This document shows, one piece after another, positions 16,659-24,532 of a stretch of 64,000 nucleotides of DNA. The position numbers and the translations under genes are program-made. Numbering within the stretch: the first letter of the stretch is position 1; each line of letters starts with the position of its first letter. Source of the DNA: Sedimentitalea xiamensis (GTDB lineage Bacteria; Pseudomonadota; Alphaproteobacteria; Rhodobacterales; Rhodobacteraceae); assembly GCF_030164465.1 (NCBI RefSeq), contig NZ_JASNJE010000020.1, positions 19,381-83,380 on the forward strand, read 5' to 3'. The notes below the pieces were generated by a model. It saw only the letters and a list, made by a program, of their open reading frames with translations. It did not search any database and was not told the DNA's origin.

Positions 16659-18023
16659 TCATTGGCTGTCCGCCCAATCGTAGAGCCATCTGGCCGAACG
16701 CAGCAACCGGCCATCGTCGGCGCGCGGCCCGACCAGTTGCACACCGATCGGCAGGCCGCTGGACGCGGTCAGTATCGGAACGCTGACGGCAGGCGTTCCG
16801 CAAAAGGTCCAGATGCCATTGAAGATCGGGTTTCCCGTCGATTCGAGCCCGTCCGGCGCCGGTCCGGGTGCGGAGGGACAGAGGATCGCGTCGCACCGTT
16901 CGAAGATTTCCTCGAGCCCGCTGTTCAGAACCGCCGGCCAGTCAAGCGCCATGAGGTAGTCGCAGGCGAGCGTCGCATTGCCTTCTTCAAGGGCTTTGCG
17001 GGTCGGTTCGCCAAGCCGGTCGCGCCCGTCCCGCCAGTATCGGTGGTAGTAACGCGCCATCTCCGCGAAGTTGATCCGCTGGCGCAACTCCCCGGCCCGA
17101 TCGAATATCGCCGGCAGATCGACCTCGAACATCCGGTCGCCGAGCTGGTCCCGCAACTCCTGGAAAGCGGCACGGGTTTCCGGATCGGCCACGTCCCATC
17201 CGGGCGTCCGCACGAAGGCGAAGACCGGTTCCAGCGGCGGTTTCGAACGGGCGATGTCAAGCAGGCGCGGCGCGGGCGCTGGTGCGGTCGCGCTGTCAGC
17301 TTCGTCATGCCCATAGAGAACTTCGGCGATGAGCGCCGCGCCTGCCGGGTCGCGCGCGAAGACGCCGACCGTGTCCAGCGTCGGCGACTGCGTGAGTATA
17401 CCGCGGCGCGGGATGGCGCCGAAGGTCGGCTTGAACCCGGTGACGCCGCAGAAGGACGCGGGACGGATCACCGACCCCCCGGTCTGGGTGCCGACGGCCA
17501 GCGGGATCATCCCGTCCGCCACCGCGGCGGCGGACCCCGACGACGATCCCCCCGGCGTTCGGGACGGATCGTGCGGATTGCGCGTCTTGCCGGGATGCAT
17601 GAAGGCAAGTTCGGTCGTGACCGTCTTGCCCATGATCAGCGCCCCCGCCGCCTTGAGCCGTTCGACCACGAAGGCATCGCGGCTCGGCACCCGGCCGGCA
17701 TCCAGCGCGCAGCCGTTTTCGGTCGGGATCCGCGCCGTGTCGATGATGTCCTTCAGCCCGACCGGAAGCCCGTGCAGCGGGCCGATCGGGCGGCCGGACA
17801 GCCGGTGCGCGTCCAGCGCGCGCGCCTGCGCCCGTGCATGGTCCGGATCGAACCAGGCCCAGGCCCGGACCTCGGCTTCACGCGCCTCGATCCGGGCGAT
17901 GCAATCCTCGACCAGTTCCAGCGCGCCGAGCGCGCCGGAGGCGAGCCGGTCCCTCAGTTCGACCGCGCCCAGAAGGGTGAGCGGCGCCGTCGCGCCCGAC
18001 CGCGGTTTCGGTCTAGCTGCCAT
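16659..18023 (-). CDS. Amidase signature-family enzyme
   Basis: This 454-aa protein belongs to the amidase signature family. The catalytic Lys is at about 91 (GLPVGLKDIIDT), the cis-Ser at about 160 (RTPGGSSSGSAAAVADG) and the nucleophilic Ser at about 184 (GTQTGGSVIRPASFCG). It would hydrolyse an amide in the cytoplasm. Its start overlaps the end of the TRAP large permease gene by 11 nt, so it is translationally coupled to the transporter. The substrate is probably an amide taken up by that system. It is not GatA: no gatB or gatC is nearby and the context is catabolic. Confidence 0.88.
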   Translation of the reverse strand: MAARPKPRSGATAPLTLLGAVELRDRLASGALGALELVEDCIARIEAREAEVRAWAWFDPDHARAQARALDAHRLSGRPIGPLHGLPVGLKDIIDTARIPTENGCALDAGRVPSRDAFVVERLKAAGALIMGKTVTTELAFMHPGKTRNPHDPSRTPGGSSSGSAAAVADGMIPLAVGTQTGGSVIRPASFCGVTGFKPTFGAIPRRGILTQSPTLDTVGVFARDPAGAALIAEVLYGHDEADSATAPAPAPRLLDIARSKPPLEPVFAFVRTPGWDVADPETRAAFQELRDQLGDRMFEVDLPAIFDRAGELRQRINFAEMARYYHRYWRDGRDRLGEPTRKALEEGNATLACDYLMALDWPAVLNSGLEEIFERCDAILCPSAPGPAPDGLESTGNPIFNGIWTFCGTPAVSVPILTASSGLPIGVQLVGPRADDGRLLRSARWLYDWADSQ

Positions 18024-19431
18024 AGAACAGCTCCGGCAGGTAGAACACGATCTGCGGGAACAGATACATCAGCACCATCGACACGATCACGCAGAACAGG
18101 AACGGCATGACCCCGGAAAAGATCTGGGTGAGCCGAACCTCGGGCGGCGCGATGCCCTTGAGATAATAGGCCGACATCGCCATGGGCGGCGTCAGGAAGC
18201 TCGTCTGCAGGTTCAGCGCCACGAGAATGCCGAAAAACAGCGGATCGATCTCGAAGAACTGCAACAGGGGCAGGAAGATCGGCACGAAGATGATGATGAT
18301 CTCGGACCATTCCAGCGGCCAGCCGAGCAGGAAGATGATGATCTGGGCCATGATCAGGAACTGGATCGGGGACAGGTCCAGGCCCTGCACGAAATCGGAA
18401 ATCAGGTGCTCGCCGCCCAGATAGGAAAAGACCGCCGAGAAGGTGTAGGAGCCGACGAAAAGCCAGCAGACCATCGCCGTCGTCCGAACCGTCAGGTAGA
18501 CGCTTTCCCGCAGCCGCTGCCAGGTCATCGCGCGATAGACGATGGCCAGCAGCATCCCGCCCAGGGCTCCGATCGAAGCGGCCTCTGTCGGCGTCGCGAG
18601 TCCGAACAGGATCGAACCGAGAACCGCCAGGATCAGGAAGGCCAACGGCAGGAAGGAAGTCATGATCATGAACAGCAGCTTGCCCATCGGGATGTCGGGC
18701 ACTTCCTCGTCGGTGGGACGCGGCGCCGAGGAGGGTTGCAGGATCGAACGGCCCACCACGTAGACCAGATAGAGTCCGACCAGCGTCAACCCCGGCAACA
18801 GCGCCCCCGCATAGAGCCGCACGATCGACACGTTGGACGCCGCCGCATAGACGATCAGCATGATCGAGGGCGGGATCAGGATACCCAGCGTGCCGCCGGC
18901 GCAGATGATCCCGCTGGCAAAGGAGGGATCATAGCGCGCCTTGAGCATCGCCGGCAGCGCCAGAAGCCCCATCAGCGTCACGACCGCGCCGACGATGCCG
19001 GTGGCGGTGGCGAAAAGAGCGCAGGTAATCAGTGCCGCGACCCCCATGGACCCCGGAATGTTCTTGGACGCAATGTTCAGGGTCGAGAACAGGCGGTCGA
19101 CGATGTTGGCGCGTTCGACGATATAGCCCATGAACAGGAACAGCGGCACCGCCGTCAGCACCTCGTTGGACATGACGGTATAGGTCTGGTTCACGAACAG
19201 ATCGAATATTCGGTTGTTGAACAGACCTTCGATCCAGAGGCTGAAGCTTTCCCAGCCACCCGCGGTTTCGTCCAGCCGGTTGAAGCCCCGCCACATGCGG
19301 GCGGCGTCGAAATAGGCGTAGTAGCCGAAACCGATGCCCATCGCCATCAGCGTGAAGGCGATGGGGAACCCCAGGAAAACGAAGACGATGAACAGCCCCA
19401 GCATCATCAGGGCGACTTGAGGGTCTGTCAT
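18013..19431 (-). CDS. dctM: TRAP transporter large permease (DctM family)
   Basis: This 472-aa inner-membrane protein has about 12 hydrophobic segments, with DctM features such as GVAALITCALFATATGIVGA, ASGIICAGGTLGILIPPS and FGLATPTEAASIGALGG. It forms the channel of a tripartite, sodium-driven TRAP carrier with the small subunit and binding protein encoded immediately upstream. Its start overlaps the dctQ stop by 4 nt, and the amidase gene overlaps its end. Confidence 0.95.
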   Translation of the reverse strand: MTDPQVALMMLGLFIVFVFLGFPIAFTLMAMGIGFGYYAYFDAARMWRGFNRLDETAGGWESFSLWIEGLFNNRIFDLFVNQTYTVMSNEVLTAVPLFLFMGYIVERANIVDRLFSTLNIASKNIPGSMGVAALITCALFATATGIVGAVVTLMGLLALPAMLKARYDPSFASGIICAGGTLGILIPPSIMLIVYAAASNVSIVRLYAGALLPGLTLVGLYLVYVVGRSILQPSSAPRPTDEEVPDIPMGKLLFMIMTSFLPLAFLILAVLGSILFGLATPTEAASIGALGGMLLAIVYRAMTWQRLRESVYLTVRTTAMVCWLFVGSYTFSAVFSYLGGEHLISDFVQGLDLSPIQFLIMAQIIIFLLGWPLEWSEIIIIFVPIFLPLLQFFEIDPLFFGILVALNLQTSFLTPPMAMSAYYLKGIAPPEVRLTQIFSGVMPFLFCVIVSMVLMYLFPQIVFYLPELFYGS

Positions 19432-20012
19432 ATGTGGTGATCCATTTCAGCCTTGTCCGCTTCACGCATGAGCAGGTCTTCTGTTTCAAAGACATCCTCG
19501 TCCGCCGCGAGCCATTCGTTGGTTCGGATGGCCAGGATACACCGGCAGACCTGCGCGATGCCCTGGATGAAAAGCAGGATGCCCGCCGCCACGATCACCG
19601 ACTTGAACTGGTAGATGGGGATTCCAGCGGGGCTGTTGATCGACACTTCGCCATATTGCCAGGAGCGGGCGGCGTATTTCCAGCCGGCGAAGATCAGGGC
19701 CGAGACACCGGGAAAGAAGAAGAGGATATAGAGAACGAGATCGACCTTGGCCTGGGTGCGCGGCTGCCACAGGCGATAGAGGAAATCGCCGCGGACATGG
19801 CCGCCGCGGGACAGCGTATAGGCGCCGCCCATCATGAACAGCGTGCCGTACATGATGAAGGACACGTCCAGCGCCCAGGCCGTCGGGCTGTTGAGAACGT
19901 AGCGGACGAAGACCTCGTAGCCCGTGCCGACCGCCATCATGACGATGAGCCAGGCAAAGGCCTTTCCGAACCAGGCCGACAGGTTGTCGGCAAAGCGGAT
20001 GAATCCAGTCAC
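19428..20012 (-). CDS. dctQ: TRAP transporter small permease (DctQ family)
   Basis: This is a four-helix membrane protein of about 194 aa. Hydrophobic segments are at FAWLIVMMAVGTGYEVFVRY, FIMYGTLFMMGGAYTL, VLYILFFFPGVSALIFAGW and VIVAAGILLFIQGIAQV. The start is a GTG at complement 20010-20012 (VTGFIRFADNLSAWFG) behind a GGGGAGGGG box; the in-frame upstream part is basic and not family-like. It pairs with DctM and DctP encoded in the same operon. Confidence 0.9.
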   Translation of the reverse strand: MTGFIRFADNLSAWFGKAFAWLIVMMAVGTGYEVFVRYVLNSPTAWALDVSFIMYGTLFMMGGAYTLSRGGHVRGDFLYRLWQPRTQAKVDLVLYILFFFPGVSALIFAGWKYAARSWQYGEVSINSPAGIPIYQFKSVIVAAGILLFIQGIAQVCRCILAIRTNEWLAADEDVFETEDLLMREADKAEMDHHI

Positions 20013-20097
20013 GGGTCGCCCCTCCCCTTGGCGCGTGCTCTGCGCGAATTGGCTCCGGCGGCCGTGCCGCCGGGGCCGTGTTTTCATTGGACCCGGA

Positions 20098-21228
20098 TCA
20101 GATCTTCAGGCGGCCGGGGAAGTAGTGGTCGTAGGCGAGGGCGTAATCCGGCGAGTTCATCAGTTCATAGTAGGTGACGCGCTGGACCCAATCGCGCTGG
20201 CTGTCGAGCGTCTTCTTCATGAACGGATCCGTTTCCAGTTCCGGAATCAGTTCGTCCCACGCCTTGAGCTGCGCGTCGAGGATCTCCTTGGACGTGCGGT
20301 GCACCGTGACACCGGCTTCATCCTGGAGCCACTTGAGATCCGCGGAATAACGGTCCATGGCCTTCGCCGTATTCGCGGTCGAGGCGGCTTCCACGGCGTA
20401 TTTCAGGATCGCCTGAAGGTCCAGATCGAGATCTTCCAGGAAACTGCGGTTGAACAGGTATTCAAAGCTTTCGGACGCCTGGTGGTAGGACGAAAGATAG
20501 TAATTCTTGGCCACGTCCTGAGCGCCGAAATCCTTGTCCGACGACGGGTTGTTGAATTCGAACGCGTCGATCACGCCACGTTCCATCGCCGGCACGATCT
20601 CGCCGCCCGGCAGCTGGGCGACAGACATGCCCAGCCTCGTCATCAGGTCGGCTGCGAGACCCACGGTCCGGTATTTGAACCCCTGAAGATCGGCCACCGT
20701 GTTCACTTCGCCCTTGAACCAGCCGAAGGGCTGCGCGAACATCGGGAAGCCGAGATAGCCCTTGACGTCCAGCCCCATGATATCCTGGGTAAGCTCGTCA
20801 TAAAGCGCCTCGCCACCGCCGGCAAAGAACCAGCTCAGCATCGTGGTCGCGGAGCCGCCGAAAACAGGGCCGGTGCCAAAGAGCGACGCGGCCTTGTTCT
20901 TGCCATACCAGTAGACCGGAACCGAATGCGCCGCATCGAGCACGCCATCGTTGACGGCGTCCAGCACCTGGAACGCGGCGACGACCGCACCCGCCGGCAG
21001 GACTTCGATCTTCATCCGCCCGCCCGACATTTCATCGACCCGCTGGGCGTAATCCTTGGCGAATTCGTCCCAGATGTTGGACGCGCCCCAGGACGTCTGC
21101 ATCTTCACCACGATCGGCGCCTGCGCCAGAACCGCAGGCGCTGCCAGAACGCCGCCGGCGGCGGTGCCCCCCAACAGCGCGGATTTCTTGATAAAGGAAC
21201 GGCGGTTCAGTTGCGTCTCAATTGTCAT
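20098..21228 (-). CDS. dctP: TRAP transporter substrate-binding protein (DctP family, TakP-like)
   Basis: This 376-aa periplasmic binding protein has a twin-arginine signal, NRRSFIKKSALLGGTAAGG, ending at APAVLAQA. The mature part has the TRAP pattern MQTSWGASNIWDEFAKDYAQ, EMSGGRMKIEVLPAGAV, LDAVNDGVLDAAHSVPVYW and GFKYRTVGLAADLMTRLG, whose Arg usually binds the substrate carboxylate. The segment GKNKAASLFGTGPVFGG resembles TakP-type 2-oxo acid binders, so a small carboxylate is expected. It is the first gene of the dctP-dctQ-dctM-amidase operon. Ligand identity cannot be read from sequence. Confidence 0.92.
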   Translation of the reverse strand: MTIETQLNRRSFIKKSALLGGTAAGGVLAAPAVLAQAPIVVKMQTSWGASNIWDEFAKDYAQRVDEMSGGRMKIEVLPAGAVVAAFQVLDAVNDGVLDAAHSVPVYWYGKNKAASLFGTGPVFGGSATTMLSWFFAGGGEALYDELTQDIMGLDVKGYLGFPMFAQPFGWFKGEVNTVADLQGFKYRTVGLAADLMTRLGMSVAQLPGGEIVPAMERGVIDAFEFNNPSSDKDFGAQDVAKNYYLSSYHQASESFEYLFNRSFLEDLDLDLQAILKYAVEAASTANTAKAMDRYSADLKWLQDEAGVTVHRTSKEILDAQLKAWDELIPELETDPFMKKTLDSQRDWVQRVTYYELMNSPDYALAYDHYFPGRLKI

Positions 21229-21393
21229 GTGACTCCTCCCAAAGCACTGATTGCGACCGATCTGACGTTCACGGCTCTTCGCCGCGTGATCGGCTGCGCA
21301 GGTGCACGATAGGACGTGGTTCGCATCAGGCGCAAGCCTTTAGCTGCCGATTGCCCCGTCACCAGGGGTCGCCCCGCGCATTCGAACCGGTCG

Positions 21394-21425
21394 CCGTCCG
21401 GCCCGCCGTCTTGACGGCGGCGGAC
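21394..21425. terminator. GC-rich inverted repeat downstream of the diheme cytochrome gene
   Basis: The segment CCCGCCGTC-ttga-CGGCGGCGG and its flanks form an imperfect GC-rich hairpin in the 230-nt gap between the cytochrome gene stop (21459) and the TRAP operon start (21228). It is positioned as a terminator for the leftward cytochrome transcript, but there is no T-run, so a rho-independent role is uncertain. Confidence 0.35.
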
Positions 21426-21458
21426 CGGTTTCGGGTCAGGGACGCAGCGCCACGTCGT

Positions 21459-22208
21459 TCATGGCGAGAAACCGGGATCTTTTACATAGGCCACGACCTG
21501 CCGGATCTCGTCGACGGTGTAGGTGTCTTTCCAGGCCGGCATCTTCTTGAACCCCTTGTAAACCCGCTTGAAAACGAACTCCGGCTTGTATTTTGCCGGT
21601 TTCAGTTTCGGCGCCTTGCCGGGATAGGCCTTGTAGCCATGGCAATGGGTGCACTGTTCGAACCAGATCTCCTTGCCCGCCTCGAAGTTTGACGGATCCG
21701 TCAGAAATGCCTCCTCGAAGGTTTGCGCCGCGATCACCTCGTCATCGCTCATCGCCGGCTCATCGGATTTCTCTGCGTCGGGTTCCGCTTCCGCCGTGTC
21801 GGTCGAGGACTCCGCCAGGATATAGGCGACGACATCCTTGCGGTCCTGTTCATCCTTCAGCTTGAACGACATGCCCGACCGTGCCTTGCCGTCCTCCAGC
21901 CGGGTGCGCAGGAAAGCCGTCGGGTCTTCGAGATATTCGACCAGCAGCGGTTCGGTCCAGACCAGCCCCTGTTCACCTGCGGCAGACAGGGACGGGCTGT
22001 ATTTGAATGCGTCGTAGGTGCCGGCGCTGCGCCCCACCACACCGGTCAGAACCGGGCCGGCCCGGTTTTCCGCACCGGCCCCGACCTGGTGGCAGGACTT
22101 GCATTTCTTGAACACCGTTTCACCGGCTTCGGCGTCTTGCGAATGGCCTGGCGTGCTCCAGCCAAGCGCGATGAGGACGGCGGCGGCCAGTGGTGCAGAT
22201 TTGAACAT
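21459..22208 (-). CDS. Diheme cytochrome c
   Basis: This 249-aa exported protein has a signal peptide (MFKSAPLAAAVLIALGWSTP, cleavage after GHS) and two class I heme motifs. CKSCH lies in the first domain (AGETVFKKCKSCHQVGAGAE) and CTHCH in the second (GKEIWFEQCTHCHGYKAYPG). The first domain resembles cytochrome c2, with ENRAGPVLTGVVGR and the likely Met ligand in SGMSFKL. An acidic linker (about 45 residues) joins the domains. The start has AGAGGAAG upstream. It lies 95 nt downstream of the PQQ-type dehydrogenase gene on the same strand and is probably its electron acceptor. Confidence 0.87.
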   Translation of the reverse strand: MFKSAPLAAAVLIALGWSTPGHSQDAEAGETVFKKCKSCHQVGAGAENRAGPVLTGVVGRSAGTYDAFKYSPSLSAAGEQGLVWTEPLLVEYLEDPTAFLRTRLEDGKARSGMSFKLKDEQDRKDVVAYILAESSTDTAEAEPDAEKSDEPAMSDDEVIAAQTFEEAFLTDPSNFEAGKEIWFEQCTHCHGYKAYPGKAPKLKPAKYKPEFVFKRVYKGFKKMPAWKDTYTVDEIRQVVAYVKDPGFSP

Positions 22209-22256
22209 GAGCTTCCTCTGATTTCTGTTCCCGGCCTTGCCAACCGGATAGAAGAC

Positions 22257-22285
22257 GGCGCCGCATGCCATGTGCTTGCGGCGCC
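22257..22285. terminator. Perfect 9-bp stem-loop between the dehydrogenase and cytochrome genes
   Basis: GGCGCCGCA, an 11-nt loop and TGCGGCGCC form a perfect stem. On the leftward transcript it is followed by GTCTTCTATCC, so it looks like a partial terminator or a processing hairpin that could make the upstream dehydrogenase mRNA differ in abundance from the cytochrome mRNA. Confidence 0.5.
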
Positions 22286-22303
22286 GGGCTTGATCGGGTC
22301 GGG

Positions 22304-23614
22304 TCAGTTGGCCGGCATGACCTTGTAGATCGTGTCCAAGCCGCCATTCGGACCGGTCGTGACCGAGGTGAGAACATAGACCTCGCCATCCGCATCCTGG
22401 GCAAATGCCAGAACATAGGGCTTCTTGCCCTCCATGTTGGTCACGTTCGCCACTTCCATCGACCAGGTGCCGTCGCTGCCGGGGCTGCCGATGAAGATCT
22501 GGCCGTCCATTTCGGCAAAGCTCTTGGACCAGTCGCCGAAGATGTATTTACCGTCCCAGTCCGCATGCGAACCGCGATACACATAGCCGCCCGTGTTGGA
22601 GATCCCCAGGCATTCCTGCGGGCGGGCGGTGCAGTTCGGATACTCCAGGATCGGCATCACGAGGTCCGCGCTCTCGCAGGACTCCGGATGGTTGTCCGGC
22701 TGCGTGTAGTCGAAACAGTGGGTCGCTTCCATAACCCGCCATCCGAGGTTGTCCCCGGCCTTGACGATATCGATCTCTTCGTAGCTGTTCTGCTGCACGT
22801 CACCGCAGAACATGTTGTTTTCGCCACCCATGTCGAAGGAACAGCGCCAGGGGTTCCGCAACCCATAGGCCCAGATCTCGGGCGCGGCCTCGTCATTGTC
22901 CACGAACGGGTTGTCGGCGGGGATCGCATAGTTGTTGCCGTCTGCCTGGCTGTTGACGTCGATGCGCAGGATCTTTCCATGCAGCACGCTCAGATCCTGG
23001 CCGTTGCCTTCGGTCACGTTGTGGCCGATGCCCCAGTCGTTGGCGTAGCCGCCGTCGCCGGTGGAGATATAGAGCATCCCGTCGGGACCGAATCCGATCC
23101 AGTGGCCATTGTGGTTGAACTGCGGCCAGTTGATTTCGCTGATGATTCGCTCGGAGTGCATGTTGGCCATGTTGGGGTCATCCGCGGACACCGTGAATTC
23201 CGACACCGTGTTGGTGTGATCCCACCAGAACATCTGCCCCAGATCGCCCTGGAAATTGATCGGCGCCGAATAGGCGACGTAGAATTTTCCGTTGTTGGCA
23301 AAATCCGGGTGGAACGCCAGGCCGAGCAGGCCCCGTTCGTCGAAATCATGGAATTGCGTCACGATCCTGTTGCGGATGTCCAGAAACGGCTGCGGCAGCA
23401 GATTGCCCTCGCCGTCGATGACCCGGACACGACCGTGCTGTTCGATCACGAACTTGCGGTCGTCGCCGTTCGGCTGAACCATCGCCAGCGGCGCATTCAC
23501 ACCGGTGACATAGGGTTCCAGCACGATATCCACCGCATGCGCGGCGGTGGTGGCCCCGAGGGTCATGCAGGTCGAAGCCAATATTCCGAGCATCAGGTTC
23601 TTGGTAGGCGCCAT
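22304..23614 (-). CDS. Periplasmic PQQ-type sugar/aldose dehydrogenase, HIPL-like
   Basis: This 436-aa six-bladed beta-propeller protein is exported (signal MAPTKNLMLGILASTCMTLG, cleavage after AHA). It has the soluble glucose/sorbosone dehydrogenase pattern: GLLGLAFHPDFANNGKFYVAY, FNHNGHWIGFGPDG with the catalytic-type His, GLRNPWRCSFD with the PQQ-binding-type Arg, and GDNLGWRVMEATHCFDY. Six cysteines (WRC, FCG, HCF, SCE, NCT, ECL) match the disulfide pattern of hedgehog-interacting-protein-like (HIPL) dehydrogenases rather than plain sorbosone dehydrogenases. The start has GGGAGGA upstream. Substrate is unknown; the diheme cytochrome downstream is the likely electron acceptor. No PQQ synthesis genes are in the window. 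Confidence 0.87.
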   Translation of the reverse strand: MAPTKNLMLGILASTCMTLGATTAAHAVDIVLEPYVTGVNAPLAMVQPNGDDRKFVIEQHGRVRVIDGEGNLLPQPFLDIRNRIVTQFHDFDERGLLGLAFHPDFANNGKFYVAYSAPINFQGDLGQMFWWDHTNTVSEFTVSADDPNMANMHSERIISEINWPQFNHNGHWIGFGPDGMLYISTGDGGYANDWGIGHNVTEGNGQDLSVLHGKILRIDVNSQADGNNYAIPADNPFVDNDEAAPEIWAYGLRNPWRCSFDMGGENNMFCGDVQQNSYEEIDIVKAGDNLGWRVMEATHCFDYTQPDNHPESCESADLVMPILEYPNCTARPQECLGISNTGGYVYRGSHADWDGKYIFGDWSKSFAEMDGQIFIGSPGSDGTWSMEVANVTNMEGKKPYVLAFAQDADGEVYVLTSVTTGPNGGLDTIYKVMPAN

Positions 23615-23721
23615 GTTAAATCCTCCCGTTTTCTTCACGGCATAGTTGCGAAGTTGTCGCCGCGTCACCCTAGCAGAGCCCTTCCGCGAGTCTCCAACTT
23701 TTTTTGCAGGCCGATCTGAAA

Positions 23722-23742
23722 CGCGGAATTTGACTTTCCGCG
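23722..23742. promoter_or_regulatory. Inverted repeat upstream of the PQQ-type dehydrogenase
   Basis: CGCGGAA-tttgact-TTCCGCG is a perfect 7-bp-arm palindrome about 108 nt upstream of the dehydrogenase start. It lies in the only AT-richer part of the 270-nt gap, so it is a possible operator. No regulator is identified. Confidence 0.35.
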
Positions 23743-23868
23743 GCAAACCGTGATTTCAAGTTATTGATTTCAAACGATATTGCAGTATCCGGACCAATTG
23801 GCGCCGCCGGGCCGGGCAATACAGGTGGCAACGGCAGCAACGTCCGGGGCCGGACGGCCCGGCCGGCA

Positions 23869-23880
23869 TTCCCTAGGGAA
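23869..23880. terminator. Palindrome just after the VTT membrane protein gene
   Basis: TTCCCTAGGGAA is a perfect 12-bp palindrome 4 nt beyond the stop of the leftward VTT gene. It is followed (leftward) by GC-rich self-complementary sequence at about 23841-23866. It is positioned as the end of the eboAB-VTT transcript, with no T-run. Confidence 0.3.
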
Positions 23881-23884
23881 CGCA

Positions 23885-24526
23885 TCAGGGCGAGGCCCGG
23901 TGTGGGATCAGGAAGGGCCGCACCACGACCCATAGCGCCAGCGGCGCGAGCGCGCAGATCGCGATGGTGAGAACCGCATTGTCCGAACCGATGTAACCGG
24001 CGGTGGCGAACACGAAACCCAACGGCACCGCGCCGCAGGTCAGCGCCGCCAGGTAGGGTCGCACCGGCATGCCGGTAAGGCCGGCGAGAAAGCTGATCGT
24101 CTCCGGCAGGATCGGCAGCCACCGCGATCCGGCGACGATCCAGCCGCCATAACGGTCAAACAGCGCCCGCGCCTGCGCCAGACCCTCCGCGCCCGCCAGT
24201 TTCTCGGCGGTGTTCGGCCCGATCAGCCGGCAGACCAGGTATCCGGCCAAACCAGCCAGAATCGACCCGGTTGCGCAGATCAGCCCGCCCAGGAACGGCC
24301 CGTAGATGATCCCGATCGCCGCCATCACCGCCGTCGACGGCACCGGCAGCGCGATGTCGGAGGCGATCAGCGCGATCCCGGCCAGCCAAGCCCATCCGCC
24401 GAATTGGCGCATCCAGCCGGCCACCCCGTCCTCGGCCAGCCGCGCTTCGATCTCGCCGCCCCAGATCAGGAAGGGCATCACCGTCACGAGCAGAAGCACA
24501 AGAACCAGCAGCAGCAGGCGCAGCAT
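23885..24526 (-). CDS. VTT (SNARE-associated/DedA-like) membrane protein in the eboAB unit
   Basis: This 213-aa inner-membrane protein has about five hydrophobic segments and the VTT-domain pattern: ASDIALPVPSTAVMAAIGII, YGPFLGGLICATGSILAG and the signature Arg region GGWIVAGSRWLPILPETISF. Members of this family are linked to lipid or polyprenyl-phosphate flipping and membrane homeostasis. Its start is 6 nt from the eboB stop on the same strand, so it is cotranscribed with eboA and eboB. That suggests a membrane-transfer role in the ebo system (inference), since VTT proteins are not among the six named ebo genes. Confidence 0.85.
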   Translation of the reverse strand: MLRLLLLVLVLLLVTVMPFLIWGGEIEARLAEDGVAGWMRQFGGWAWLAGIALIASDIALPVPSTAVMAAIGIIYGPFLGGLICATGSILAGLAGYLVCRLIGPNTAEKLAGAEGLAQARALFDRYGGWIVAGSRWLPILPETISFLAGLTGMPVRPYLAALTCGAVPLGFVFATAGYIGSDNAVLTIAICALAPLALWVVVRPFLIPHRASP

Positions 24527-24532
24527 GCCCGG

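Noticed and set aside
17329..19440. Open frame of about 700 codons on the plus strand opposite the amidase and dctM genes
   Set aside because: Its composition (Arg/Asp/Gln/His-rich) is typical of antisense frames over membrane-protein genes, and the minus strand holds two intact family members.
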